From Bos javanicus (Eukaryota; Chordata; Mammalia; Artiodactyla; Bovidae), in the NCBI RefSeq assembly GCF_032452875.1, contig NC_083875.1, positions 75,228,178-75,292,177 of the forward strand: a stretch of DNA of 64,000 nt, written 5' to 3'. Position 1 is the first letter of the stretch. The number at the start of each line of letters is the position of its first letter. A program made the position numbers and the translations under genes. Below, piece by piece: positions 33,230-44,000 of the stretch. Below the pieces are notes generated by a model, which was given only the letters and a program-made list of their open reading frames with translations, made no database searches and was not told the DNA's origin.

Positions 33230-33430
33230 ACTTTTTATTTAATTTTAACCATTTTATTTCATTCAACAGTTGGATGTCTTTTTGTTTACATAGACCTACT
33301 TTTCTCTTTTTAACCACTCCATAGTATTCCACAATATGGAAGTTCCATAATTTATTTAACCATTTTCCCCTGTTGGTGGACATTTATTTGTTAGTGGTCA
33401 CTATTACAAATAATGTCACTATCATATTTT
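33230..33430 (-). mobile_element. Old L1-like fragment, antisense
   Basis: ccactccatagtattccaca, tatttaaccattttcccctg ttggtggaca and ggtcactattacaaataatg correspond to the reversed L1 3' region. Diverged. Confidence 0.6.
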
Positions 33431-33834
33431 CATAGAGTAGTTTTCTAAAAGTGGAGTTGCCAAGTAAAAGCAAGTAGTATTTACATTTAAAATATTGACT
33501 GATTCTGCCAAGCTATTCTCCAGAACATGCTGTACCTGCCCTGACAATGCTTGAGTAGGCCAGCCCAGATCCTCCCTAAGGTGGACATGACTCTCCTGAA
33601 CTTTTGCCAGACATAGAGGGAAAAACATCCTGTATCAGTCTGCATTTTCCTCTCTGCTATTCATTTTTATTGGTCATCTGTATTTTTTTCCCTTGGTGTT
33701 TACCTTTTTATACCATTTGCCCTTTTTTGCATTTGATTATCACTTTCTTCTTGATTTCTAGGAACTTTTTATTTCTACCATGATGTTTTATGTTTTTTAC
33801 TTACCATCTCTTCTGCTACTTCTTTTTTAAAAAA

Positions 33835-33955
33835 TATTTATTTATTTGATTGTGCCATGGCATGTGGGATCTAGTTCCCTGACCAGGGATTGAACCCGGC
33901 CCCTGGCAGTGAAAGCTTCAAGTCCTAACCACTGGACCACCAGGGAGTTCCTGAA
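33835..33955 (-). mobile_element. CHR-type SINE, antisense
   Basis: gattgtgccatggcatgtgg gatctagttccctgaccagg gattgaacccggcccctggc ... accactggaccaccagggag ttc: near-complete reversed CHR head and body. Confidence 0.9.
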
Positions 33956-34414
33956 ATTATTATTTTTTTTAAATCTTTTAAGGCTATCTTTTGTGTAATT
34001 TCAGTGGTATTTTAGACAGAGAGAGAAACAGATAAGTGCCCAGAGTGATGTCTTGGTACAATCCCCTCTTTCAATAGAATCAAGGCTGCAAAGAACAAAG
34101 CGCTTGATTTAAGAGTCTTAAGAATTGCAATTCGGGAGAAACAAATTTGGGTAAAACCGAGAGTGTTTTGGGGAAGAGAAAGAGTCAAGGGCTTATTAAG
34201 GCAAAAGCCATGAGGCTGTGCTCTGATTCAAGAAACGAAATAGTTGCCCTTTGGGGAAGGAACCTAGTACGTATCCTGAGTTTCTGGCAGGTATTCTGAT
34301 GTCTCCTAGGACAGTACATAGGACAATACATGCTCTCACCCAGACTGAGACGTACATAAGTCATGTGTCCTCGGCAGCCTCCTGGCTCCATTCCAGACCG
34401 CTCGTTCATTATCA

Positions 34415-34640
34415 TTATTGCTCGGTCATTCAGTCATGTCCGACTCTTTGCAACCCCATGGACTGCAGCATGCCAGGCTTCCCTGTCCTTCACCATCTCC
34501 TGGAGTTTGCTCAAATTCATGTTCATTGATTCAGTGATGGTATCCAACCATCTCAATCTTGGTTGCCTCCTTCTCCTCCTATCCTCAGTCTTGCCCAGCA
34601 TCAGGGTCTCTTCGGGTTTTCCTTTCACTCTATTGTAATC
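34415..34640 (-). mobile_element. BovB LINE 3'-end fragment, antisense
   Basis: The plus strand reads ttgctcggtcattcagtcat, catgccaggcttccctgtcc ttcaccatct and cagcatcagggtctcttcgg. Truncated. Confidence 0.88.
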
Positions 34641-34889
34641 CGTGCATAACCTTGTGTGCCTTATAACTCTACTGCGTAAATGTTTGTGCCCTTTGTCAGT
34701 ATAAAAGTTCTCAGTAGGTATACAATTTTTCTAAAGCAGTTGTATCAAATCCTGCTCCTACCAGAAATATAAGAGAGTTCTAGTTTCTCCACCTTGTCAT
34801 TAGTACTTGATGTCATTCTGTTTAAATTTAGCAAATCTGGTGGGTTTATGGTGTTATCTCATGGTTCATTTGTATGTTTTTTTAGCCCT

Positions 34890-35275
34890 TGGATTTAAAA
34901 AAAAATTTTTTTTTTAATTTTTACAATGTTGTGTTGGTTTCTGCCATACAACAACTCAACTCAAATCAGAAATAATTATACTTGTATGCTCTCCCTCTTG
35001 AGCCTCCCTCCCTTACCCCCATCCCACAGAGTGAAATAAGTCAGAAAGATGAAAACAAATGCATATTTATGCCCAAATGTGGAATCTGGAAAAATGGTAC
35101 TGACGAACCTATTTGCAGGGAAGGAATGGCAACACAGATGTAGAGAATGGACTTGTAGACATGGAGGAGGAAGGAGAGAGTGGGACGAATAGAGAAAGTA
35201 GCATCAACATACATACACTATTATGTGTAAAGTGGACAGTTAGTGAGAATTTGCTATATCACACAGGGAGCCTGG
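34890..35275. mobile_element. L1 3'-end fragment with apparent internal inversion
   Basis: About 34890-35028 has L1 3'UTR-type text in antisense (tttttacaatgttgtgttgg, ctccctcttgagcctccctc). From about 35029 the text is L1 in sense (gagtgaaataagtcagaaag, gtggaatctggaaaaatggt, gtggacagttagtgagaatt). The switch of strand inside one element suggests an inverted insertion. Confidence 0.65.
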
Positions 35276-35639
35276 CCTGGTGCTTTGTCACCATGGCTTT
35301 AATTCATGTTTTTCTGATGAATGATGATGTTGAGCTTCTTATTAGGTGCTTACTGGCCATTTGATAATTCTCTTGAATGAGACAGTTGTTTGTTGTAATT
35401 TCTTTTAAACCATTTCTTTGCTCTTCTCAGGATTTTTTGATTTATCTTTAAGTTAACTGGAAGTCTTTCTTGTATTTTTTTTTCTTCCAGGAAAGGCATG
35501 ATGGCAAACTACTATATTAGTTTTCCCTGCCTCAACCTGGTTTGTGTGGGTCTCAGCTTACCAATAACCAGTGTTCTGTTTGGGCCAGTCCTTGAGGTTC
35601 TTTTTGTGATTACAAGACATCCTTCAGCAGTAGCCATTG

Positions 35640-36080
35640 GGGAACTTTGAAAAAAATAAAGATTTATTACTTATGGGACCTGGAAATTGCACAGCACACC
35701 TGGGGCCACATAGTGAGGATATGAGGAGAATGAGAGCACGTGGGCCTGAGTTCTGCTTTTATCAGGGTTCAGGATGTGGGCCATGGTTTCATGGGCTCAC
35801 TCTTTATTGGTGAATTTCAAACAAGAGCGGGAATTTAAAGCATGGAAATAGAACAAATACCCCATTTGATCAGTTATGAAAATTAACCAAGATCTCTAAA
35901 ACAAAGGTGCCTCCTTGGGCATAAAATAAGTTTTCTGGCGATAGACTTGGGGGGCATTCTTTCTTGCCATCTTTTTATCTCAGTGTCTAGTGTGTATTAC
36001 TCCACCATTTTCTCACATTTAAAGCTGCAAGCATAAAAGGCTGTTGTCAGTCTGAATTGTTCTTCTTTTGTGTATAGTCT
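35640..36080 (-). mobile_element. Possible LTR-derived sequence (low certainty)
   Basis: gaaaaaaataaagatttatt acttatggg ... ttctgcttttatcagggttc has LTR-end character on the minus strand. Termini and family are not resolved. Confidence 0.3.
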
Positions 36081-36384
36081 ATTTTTTTTTTTGCCCAAAA
36101 TGTTGTCTGTTAGACTTTCTTATCCCAAGAATTGAAACACTTCCCCACCCTCTATCTGCTGTGGTTATTTTTTTGTTAATTTTGACTGGTGAACACTTTT
36201 TTTTTGGTGAACACCTTTGATTTAAGAACTCAGATTTTTCTTTAGCCTGGAAACATCTTCTCCTATTTTTCCTTTGACTATTGCTTTTTGGTCTTTCCTT
36301 CTATGATTCTTATTGTTTATTGAAGGAATTTGGCCTCCATGGGCCTTATCTTTTTGTACATTAATTCTTTTTTTAAACTTTTTT

Positions 36385-36545
36385 TAAACATTGGAGTATA
36401 ATTACAGTGTTGTGTTAGCTTCTATTGTACAACATAGTGAGTCAGCTCTGTGTATAAATATATCCCCTCCCTCTTGGACCTCCTTTCTCATCCCCCACCT
36501 CTCTAGATCATCACAGAGCACCAAGTTGACCTCCCTGCTTGCACA
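36385..36545 (-). mobile_element. L1 3' UTR fragment, antisense
   Basis: ggagtataattacagtgttg tgttagcttctattgtacaa ... ctgtgtataaatatatcccc tccctcttggac is a typical reversed ruminant L1 3' end. Confidence 0.8.
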
Positions 36546-37107
36546 TTCATTTTAATTGCTTCATCATTTTACTCTTTGTCCTCGGAAATCTTGTTGGGTC
36601 TTTTGATTCACTAATTTCATTTCTGTGATAGCCATTTCACTGTTCCCTGCTTTTATTAAGCAACCTTAAAATTTGAAAGTCATGCTTTCCAGTGCCAACA
36701 ACTTATCTCCAATTGCTTCTCTGAGACACCAATAAAAATACTGCCTCCTTTTGTTTTATAGAGTTATCAACCTCTCCTTCCTGTATAGCTACATTCTTCC
36801 TTCAATTCCTCTTCTTTTACCTACCCCCAATGTCAGGCAGCAAAATCAATTTTCCCTGTACTTTTCCATCTCACTCATCCAGTGTGTAATAGTTATTTGT
36901 TTATTTGTTGCCTCACTTGTTCCCCTAGGAGCTCCCTAAGAATATATCCATATTTTTTCATTTTTCTATCACAGCACCAGACACAATGCCCTGATGCCTT
37001 AGGTCCTCAATGAAAGATTGTTGAGTTGAACTGTGTGTTGTTTCTTCAAAGTGGGTGGCAGCTAAGAAGGGCATGAGGGATCTTTTCGAGGTGATGTACC
37101 ATGTCGT

Positions 37108-37305
37108 GCTTAGTAATTCAGTCATGTCTGACTCTTTGTGACCCCATGAACCCTAGCCCACCTCTGTCCATGGGGATTCTCCAGGCAAGAATACTGGAGT
37201 GGGTTGCCATGCCCTCCTCCAAGGGATCTTCCCAACCCAGGGATCAAACCCAGATCTTCCCCATTGCAGGTGTATTCTTTACCATCTGAGCCACCAGGGA
37301 AGATA
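37108..37305 (-). mobile_element. Bov-tA SINE, antisense
   Basis: The plus strand runs from cttagtaattcagtcatgtc to ttaccatctgagccaccagg. Confidence 0.92.
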
Positions 37306-37974
37306 GAAATGTTCTAAAACTGCAACACAGTGATGTTTGCGCACCACTACAAAAATTACTACAAGTCATTGACTTGTACACTGAAAACTTGTGCGTTTGA
37401 GGACATGTAAGTATAATTTAATAAAGTCATATCTGAAAAAAGACAACCAATGGCAAAGATGTGCCAAAGCCATTGTTGATGTTAGAAAACTGAACAAGGC
37501 TATAAATAGTAGGGATTTTTTTTTAATATTATGTCTTAATGTTAATCACTGTTACCTGCAAGAGGATTCGTTGGGTAAAAGGTTGTTGACTTATCAGATA
37601 TGAAACTCCCAGATGTCTGTCCTCTTAACATGGAATGTTAAATATTAATACTTTCAACTGGGTTGCCAATTCCATTCCATTCTAAGTTTTTGCCTAGAGC
37701 CCTATACTAAGAAGGACTATAAATCAATGTCTGAATGCAGTGGTATAGGATGTGACAGGTTAGAAAATCGGCCAGGAATTTGAGGGAACAGAGTTGTATC
37801 TGCCATCTGCTACCTGTCTGATGTCACCCAGCCAGCCATGGGAGGTGAGAAATTATCAAGAAAGTGGAATGGAACCTTTTGTTTTGTAATATAGGAAAGT
37901 AAGAGGGTAATGGCCTGGTCTCTCTCTGTCTGCCTCTCCTTTGGGCCACATACACAGGATAACCATGAACCAGT

Positions 37975-38090
37975 GTATTAATCAGCTAGGGTTACTGTAA
38001 AGAAGGACTACAAACTGGGTGTTTTCAACAGCAATTCCAGGAGCTAGAAGTCCACCATCAAGGTGTCTGTCCCCTGCCTGCTGCTGTGAT
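37975..38090 (+). mobile_element. Ancient mammalian interspersed repeat fragment
   Basis: ttaatcagctagggttactg taaagaaggactacaaactg ggtgttttcaacagcaattc caggagctagaagtccacca tcaaggtgtc is an old repeat pattern that recurs at 40085-40330. The family name is not assigned. It ends about 40 bp before EPHX2 exon 2. Confidence 0.6.
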
Positions 38091-38132
38091 GAAGTCATTG
38101 AAACGTTCCCAATGTTTCTTTGTGTCTTGCAG

Positions 38133-38217
38133 AGGCTTTCTGAGTAAAGCTTTCCTGAGAGGAGGCCCGGATGGTCCCAGCATCCGTGTGATGAAAGGAG
38201 AGATCACATTCTCCCAG
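38133..38217 (+). CDS. EPHX2: EPHX2 exon 2
   Basis: The acceptor TCTTGCAG ends at 38132. The exon completes Arg34 and codes for GFLSKAFLRGGPDGPSIRVM then KGEITFSQ, ending at Gln62 with donor GTGCAG. This is the cap-side helical part of the HAD-like domain. The 85-bp length keeps phase 0 into exon 3. The donor is unusual at +3 to +6 but the reading frame, homology and neighbouring exons make it secure. Confidence 0.94.
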
Positions 38218-38639
38218 GTGCAGTGACATCTCATAGACCCCCTTGAGGAGATGTTCTGTGCCTACACACCCATCTTCCCCCGCTACCCATAAGCTCCGTG
38301 AGGGCAGGACGTCTTCTGACTCATCCATTTACCCCTTATAACACTTAACTCACAAGACTGGTGTGGAGACATTTCAGGCTGGTTTACTGTCTCTTTGAGC
38401 CAAACAGAGGGGCATGCATCAGTGACTAGGAGATTTCCCAAGCCCTTGAAGATGTGTGCCAGGGAATTACAGCAGCCAGAGTAGCTTTTTTTCCCTCTTA
38501 AGCTGTAGTTAAATACACATCACATGAAATTTACCACCGTGATCATTTTTAAGTATACAATGCAGTAATGTTATGTATATTCATGTTAGGTAACCAAATC
38601 CACCATCCATCTCCAGAACTGTTTTTAAAAAAATTTTTA

Positions 38640-38785
38640 AGTTAATATGTTGTATTTTCTTTCTTTCCTTCTTTTTCAGTCACATGGAATGTGGGATCTT
38701 AGTTCCCCCACCAGGGATTGACCCTGCACTCTGTGCTGTGGAAACTCAGAGTCTTATCCATTGGACCACCAAGAAAGTCCCAGAA
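38640..38785 (-). mobile_element. CHR-type SINE, antisense
   Basis: gtcacatggaatgtgggatc ttagttcccccaccagggat tgaccctgcactctgtgctg ... ccattggaccaccaagaaag tccc. Confidence 0.88.
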
Positions 38786-38919
38786 TTCTTTTTATCTTCA
38801 AAAACTGAAACTCTATACCCATTAAACAGCAACTTCCCAGCCCTCCTTACCCCCAGCCCCTGGCAACCACTATTAAATTTTCCATGTATTTGGCTACTCT
38901 AGATACTTTATATGGGCTT

Positions 38920-39128
38920 CCTTGGTGGCTCAGATGGTAAAGAATCTGCCTGCCTATGCAGAAGACCCGGGTTGCATCCCTGGGTCGGAAAGATCCCCTG
39001 AAGGAGGAAATGGCAAGCCACTCCAGTATTCTTGCCTGGAGAATCCCATGCATAGAGAGAGGTGCCTTGTAGGCTACAGTCCCTGGGGTCACAAAGAATA
39101 GGGCACAACTGAAGTAACTAACACTCAT
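38920..39128 (+). mobile_element. Bov-tA SINE
   Basis: ttccttggtggctcagatgg taaagaatctgcctgcctat gcagaagacccgggttg ... gggcacaactgaagtaacta. Confidence 0.92.
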
Positions 39129-39134
39129 GCAATA

Positions 39135-39560
39135 TTTGTCCTTTTGTGACTGGCGTATTTCATTTTGCATGAAGTCTTCAAGTTTCATCCATACTGTAGC
39201 ATGTGTCACCATTTCCTTCTTTCTAAGGCTGAAAGGTATTCCACTGTATGGATAGACCACACTCTGTTTATCCATTCATCTTTCAAAGGATGTTTGGGTT
39301 GCTTTCTCCTTTTAGTTATCGTGAACAGTGCTGCTATGAACATGAGTGTACAAATATCTGTTTGAAACCTTGCTTTCAGTTTTTCTGGGTATACATCCAG
39401 AAATGGGATGGCTAGATCATAGGGCAGTTTCACTTTTTAATTTTTTGAGGAACCACCATATGATTTTCCATAGTGGCTGCACCATTTTACATTTCTGTGC
39501 AACACACCCAAGGTTACCAGTATTTCCATATCCTTGCCAACTTATTATTTTCGTGTTTTT
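39135..39560 (-). mobile_element. L1 ORF2 3' region, antisense
   Basis: The plus strand carries the reversed L1 ORF2 end: gcatgaagtcttcaagtttc, ggctgaaaggtattccactg tatggata, tgttcatcc-type text, ggtatacatccagaaatggg atggctagatcata and tttccatagtggctgcacca. Minus-strand frames read LPYDLAIPFLD-like and WSIHTVEYLSALERRKW-like, as in ruminant L1. Pseudogenic. Confidence 0.9.
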
Positions 39561-39897
39561 TTTTTTTTTTTTAATGGTAGTCATCCTTAGAGTAGTTGTT
39601 TTCAGGCCAAGCCACTGGGTCAGAGGCAGTTTTGCTAATTAATAACTATGTGATGGGTGGACTTTGGAATCTAGGGACAGAATGTGGGTCACGGCTCCCA
39701 CTTACAGATGTGTGAGCACACCAAGTCACAGAAGCTCTCAAAGTCAGTTTTGCCATCTATAAAATGAGACAAATAACACTGTCCATATCCTAGGTTGTTA
39801 TGAAGATTGAAAAGTGCTTAGCACAGTGCTTGTCATGTAGTAAGTGCTTAAGAAATAGTGGTTATTATTATTACTACAACCTTAACTTTTTAAATTT

Positions 39898-40080
39898 GTG
39901 CATGCTCAGTCGCTTTGGTCGTGTCCAGCTCTTTTGTGACCCTATGGGCTGTAGCCCACCAGGCTTCTCTGTCCATGGGATTTCCCAGGGAAGAATAATG
40001 GAGTGGGTTGACATTTCCTCCTCCAGGGTGATCTTCCCATCCCAGCGATCAAACTCAAGTCTCCTGCTTGTGCTGCCATT
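39898..40080 (-). mobile_element. Bov-tA SINE, antisense, truncated
   Basis: catgctcagtcgctttggtc gtgtccagctc ... ccatgggatttcccagggaa gaataatgga ... ccagcgatcaaactcaagtc. Confidence 0.88.
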
Positions 40081-40084
40081 TTAA

Positions 40085-40334
40085 AAAAATGCCACAGACT
40101 AGGTGACTTAAACAACAAAAATTGATTTTCTCAGAGGTCTAGAGGTAGAAGCCCAGGATCAAGGTGTCAGCAGGGCTGGTTTCTCCTGAGGCCTCTCTCA
40201 TTTGCTTGCAAATGGCCTCCTTTTCCCTGTCCAGACACATTGGTCCCTTTGTGTGTATCTGTGTCCTGATCTCCTGTTCTTTAAAGGACACCCATCAGAT
40301 TGGATTAGGGCCCCCGGTGACCTCATTTTACCTT
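40085..40334 (+). mobile_element. Ancient interspersed repeat, 5' part (split by a SINE)
   Basis: gccacagactaggtgactta aacaacaaaaattgattttc tcagaggtctagagg ... ggattagggcccccggtgac ctcattttacctta. It continues after the SINE at 40546. Same family as 37975-38090. Confidence 0.65.
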
Positions 40335-40545
40335 AGGTAAGTGAGTGAGTGAAAGTCACTCAGTTGTGTCTGACTTTTGGTGACCCCATGCACTGTAGCC
40401 CGCCAGGCTCCTCTGTCTGTGGGATTCTCCAGGCAAGAATATTGGAGTGGGTTGCCATTCCCTTCTCCAGGGGATCTTCCCAACCCTGGAATCAAACCCA
40501 GGTCTCTCGCATTGCAAGTGGATTCTTTACCATCTGAGCTACCTT
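40335..40545 (-). mobile_element. Bov-tA SINE, antisense, inside the ancient repeat
   Basis: It runs from gtaagtgagtgagtgaaagt cactcagttg to taccatctgagc. ACCTTAG on the left and ACCTTAA on the right form a short target duplication. Confidence 0.9.
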
Positions 40546-40660
40546 AATAATTCTATAAAGACCCTCTCACCAACGACATCACATTCCAAGGTCCTAGGAT
40601 TTAGGACTTCAACATGAATTTGGAGGAAACAAAAGTAGGCTCATAATAGGGATGTTTGAG
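40546..40660 (+). mobile_element. Ancient interspersed repeat, 3' part
   Basis: aagaccctctcaccaacgac atcacattccaaggtcctag gatttaggacttcaacatga atttggaggaaac is the expected continuation of the element begun at 40085. Confidence 0.6.
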
Positions 40661-40764
40661 TAGTTTCCAACTGGGAGCTCTTGGGAATATCACTGTTAGA
40701 ACACTTTGGCTCATGTCTTTTGACATGTGTAGACAATTTCCACTGAGTATGTGTACAGGACCCT

Positions 40765-40970
40765 AATGCTGAGAAAAGACCCTGATGCTGGGAAAGATTG
40801 AGGGCAGAAAGAGAAGGGGGTGGCAGAGAATGAGATGGTTGGATGGCATCACCAACTAAATGGACGTGAGTTTGAGCAAACTCCGGGAGATAGTGAAGGA
40901 CAGGGAAGCTCAGTGTACTGCAGTCTGTGGGTCTGCAAAGAGTCGGACATGACTGAGTACGAACAATAAT
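40765..40970 (+). mobile_element. BovB LINE 3'-end fragment
   Basis: gaaaagaccctgatgctggg aaagattgagggcag ... gatggttggatggcatcacc ... agagtcggacatgactgagt. Confidence 0.9.
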
Positions 40971-41092
40971 GTGTCCAGGAACAGATCTGGTGGATCACAG
41001 GCAATGCGTGTCTTCAGATTAAGTACGTGCTGCCCAAAGCTTTCCCAAGTGGTTGTACCGACTGACAGTCCCTCATCAATTCACTTTTGCAG

Positions 41093-41252
41093 TGGGTGCC
41101 ATTCATGGAAGAAGACTGCAGGAAGTGCTCCAAGGACTGTGGAATCTGCCTCCCAGAGAATTTCTCTATAAAGCAAATCTTTGAGAAGATACTTTCATCA
41201 AGAAAGATCAACTACCCCATGCTTCAGGCAGCTGTCACTCTCAAACAGAAGG
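41093..41252 (+). CDS. EPHX2: EPHX2 exon 3
   Basis: The acceptor cacttttgcag ends at 41092. The exon codes for WVPFMEEDCRKCSKDCGICL PENFSIKQIFEKILSSRKIN and ends LKQK plus one base of Gly116. Donor GTAAGG at 41253. It is the four-helix cap of the N-terminal domain. The phase (0 in, 1 out) matches exon 4. Confidence 0.96.
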
Positions 41253-41564
41253 GTAAGGATTCAATACTGGCCATTCTCTGACCTAATTGCAACGGAACTG
41301 TTGGGAAGGTCAGGTTGTAGTATGTTGAAATGTGGTTGGAGATCAGGAATTTTCTGGGCCTAGATGGAAAGCTGTTCTTCAAACACAGCTTCAAAGTAAG
41401 TTTTAGGAAATGGCCAAAATCAGCACTATCAGAATACCTGTAAGAAAGAATTTTGTTTAATTAGCAATTTATGCTTCATGAGCAAAATTCTCCCCCTACC
41501 ATGGTACCAGTAATGACCTGAATGACCCAACTTCTTATCACAGTGATTAGAAAACAAAGCCTTT

Positions 41565-41692
41565 TTATTTTGTTTTGTTTTGATTGTGCCATGAAACACA
41601 GAAGATCTAAGTTCCCCAACCAGAAATCAAACCCACACCCCCTGCAGTGGAAGCCCATAGTCTTAACCACTGGACCACCAAGGAAGTCCCAA
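41565..41692 (-). mobile_element. CHR-type SINE, antisense
   Basis: gattgtgccatgaaacacag aagatctaagttccccaacc agaaatcaaacccacacccc ... ccactggaccaccaaggaag tccc. Confidence 0.88.
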
Positions 41693-41994
41693 AAACAAGA
41701 CCTTTTAAGCAACCATGATTTTCTCAACCTCTTCATGTCACAGTGGTTGAGCTATATGAGCTGGCTGACATGGGTTCAAGTGGTGTCAAATAGTCTAGGA
41801 CATGCGGTCATGTCCACTCAATAGGCATTTACTTATTTATCACAGAAATTTTAACTGTTAATTACAAAGATGATTTAAAATATGGAGAAATGCTTTAAAC
41901 AGGAGGTTAAATAATAAAAGCAGAATGGTAAAAGTGTCAGAACACTAAGATTACACTTATGTAAAAATGCAGTTGGGTATAAAGAAGGAAAGGG

Positions 41995-42185
41995 CTTCCC
42001 AGGTGGCACTAGTGATAAAGCACCCACCTGCCAGTGCAGAAGACTTGGGTTTGATCACTGGGTCAGGATGATTCCCTGGAGGGAAAGCATGGCAACCCAC
42101 TCCAGTATTCTTGCCTGGAGAATCCCATGGACAGAGGAGCCTGGAGGGCTACAGTCCATAGGGTGGCAAAGAGTCAGACACAACT
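41995..42185 (+). mobile_element. Bov-tA SINE with (CA)n microsatellite at its 3' end
   Basis: ggcttcccaggtggcactag tgataaagcacccacctgcc ... gtcagacacaactgaacaca, followed directly by a CA run to about 42222. Confidence 0.92.
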
Positions 42186-42761
42186 GAACACACACACACA
42201 CACACACACAAACAACACACACACTAACGAAGTTTGCAGTAACGTGGACTGGGAGGAGGGTGGAGGGTTGGAGTGGCAGTCAGAAGGTGGGATTCTAGGC
42301 CTTGCTTGGCTCTTCCTGTACTGTGTGGCTTTGGGCAGGGTAGAATTTGTCTGAGCTTTCATTTTCCTGTTGGTAAAGGTGGGATGGTAAGGCCTACCCT
42401 GCCTGCCCCAAAGGCGTAAGGATCAAAGGGGCTGATGAAAGTTAAAACACTTTGATCAGATGAGCTGACAAATGTCACAACTTCTTGCTCTGCAATTGCA
42501 AGGAATGAAGGGATGTATCATCTCCATCCAAAAGCCCTTGGTACACACCACTAGCTGGCTCTCATGTCTGCATCAGAAGGGGCGGATGGGTAAAGATGGT
42601 GCTTTTCCAACTTGTCAGTTGAGAAGCCGGGCATCAGGAGATTGATGTAAGTGAGCAGAAACCTGTTTGGCCCCATCTTTGGGGCCCCCTCAGTGGGACA
42701 CCCTGAGCTTCGCAGAGCAAAGTTCTGTAGCTGGCCGATTCATTGGCACCTTCTTGCTTAG

Positions 42762-42952
42762 GATTTACAACCTGCATCCTCACCAACACTTGGCTGGATG
42801 ACAGCGCAGAGAGAGGCAGCCTGGCCCAGGTGTTGTGTGAGCTCAAGCCACACTTTGATTTCCTGATTGAGTCATGCCAGATTGGAATGGTCAAGCCTGA
42901 CCCTCAGATCTACAAGTTTGTGCTGGACACCTTGAAGATCAGCCCCAGTGAG
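42762..42952 (+). CDS. EPHX2: EPHX2 exon 4: HAD motifs II and III
   Basis: The acceptor TTCTTGCTTAG ends at 42761. The exon codes for FTTCILTNTWLDDSAERGSL through FDFLIESCQIGMVKPDPQIY to ISPSE (residue 179), with donor GTATGT. HAD motif II residues Thr123-Asn124 (in ILTNTW) and the motif III Lys160 (in MVKPDPQ) are present at the same residue numbers as in human. Only motifs I and IV are altered in this gene. Confidence 0.96.
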
Positions 42953-43017
42953 GTATGTGGACACTGCCTTTCGATGGAAAAGAATGTTCTAGAGTGATTG
43001 CAATCAAGAAAAATTGA

Positions 43018-43172
43018 GGGACCTTCCCTAGAGAGTCCAATGGTTAAGAATCTGCCTTCCAATGCAGGGGACACAGGTTCAGTGATGTGGGGTAACTAAG
43101 CCCGAACACCCCAGTGGAGAGATCCAGGGTACCACAACTAAGACTTGATGCAGCCAAATAAACAAATAAATT
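43018..43172 (+). mobile_element. CHR-type SINE
   Basis: ccctagagagtccaatggtt aagaatctgccttccaatgc aggggacacaggttc ... ggggtaactaagcccgaaca ... gatgcagccaaataaacaaa taaat. Confidence 0.88.
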
Positions 43173-43384
43173 TTAAAAACATTAAAGAGGTGTGAACAGG
43201 TAGGGGACACCTGGGACTTGGCAGAGTGGTCCAATGTCCAGTGGCAGGAGCAACTTCTCCCAGGCCAGGACTTCTAAAGGGTTTTCACCTGCCCCTTCAG
43301 CCTAGGAAGTTCTACCAGAGATGGCCCTCTGGTTGACCTCTGTGCCTCTTGCAGGACCTTGGTTAAAACAGGCATTATTGTCCA

Positions 43385-43498
43385 GACCCTTCAGAATGGC
43401 TTCCCAGGTGGCACTGGTGGTGAAGAACCCACCTGCCAATGCAGTGAGACGTCAGAGATGCGGGTTCAATCCCTTGGTTGGGAAGATACCCTGGAGAG
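43385..43498 (+). mobile_element. Truncated Bov-tA SINE flanked by a long direct repeat
   Basis: ggcttcccaggtggcactgg tggtgaagaacccacctgcc ... gggaagataccctggag is the 5' half of a Bov-tA element. A 27-bp sequence (43358-43384) recurs at 43499-43525 with one mismatch, directly bracketing it. Confidence 0.88.
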
Positions 43499-43884
43499 CT
43501 TGGTTAAAACAGTCATTATTGTCCAAAGCTGCCAGACCAGCTGCCTGCATTTGCCTATAAAGAAACATAGACCCTGGGAGACTTTCCCAAAACCACAGGC
43601 TAGTCAGTGTCACCCAACCAAAGGCTGTACAGGAAGGGGATCCAATACTGCAGGAGTCTCCTTGTAGGCACCCCCGCACCCCTAAATCCTGCCTTCGTGC
43701 CATCTCTAGATTATTTGGTCTGAAATGTTGTTTTTGTTGTATTTCACTACTCTATTCTCCACAAACGTGATTGGACCAAGACAAATTCCTCTCTGACACT
43801 TTCCTGTTGACCCCTTTCACCCATAAGCTGATCGTTTGACACACGGACTCTCTAGTTGTGGTGTGAGAGCTCAGCAGTTGCAGA

Positions 43885-44000
43885 GTCAGGCTTAGTTGCT
43901 TTACAGCATGTGGGATCTTAGTTCCCTGACCAGGGATCTAACCAGTGTCCCCTGCATTGCAAGGCAGATTCTCAACCACTGGACCACCAGCGAAGTGCCA
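43885..44000 (-). mobile_element. CHR-type SINE, antisense
   Basis: ttagttgctttacagcatgt gggatcttagttccctgacc agggatctaaccagtgtccc ctgcattgcaaggcagattc ... ccactggaccaccagcgaag t. Confidence 0.88.

Larger units (their letters stand above)
30308..38132 (+). other. EPHX2: EPHX2 intron 1
   Basis: Donor GTAAGG at 30308, acceptor cttgcag ending 38132. It is filled with SINEs, L1 pieces and old repeats listed separately. Stretches such as 31570-32080, 32365-32765 and 37306-37970 show nothing I can assign. Confidence 0.9.
41253..42761 (+). other. EPHX2: EPHX2 intron 3
   Basis: Donor GTAAGG, acceptor cttgcttag. It contains a CHR SINE, a Bov-tA SINE and a CA microsatellite, with unassigned sequence at 41700-41990 and 42230-42750. 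Confidence 0.9.
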
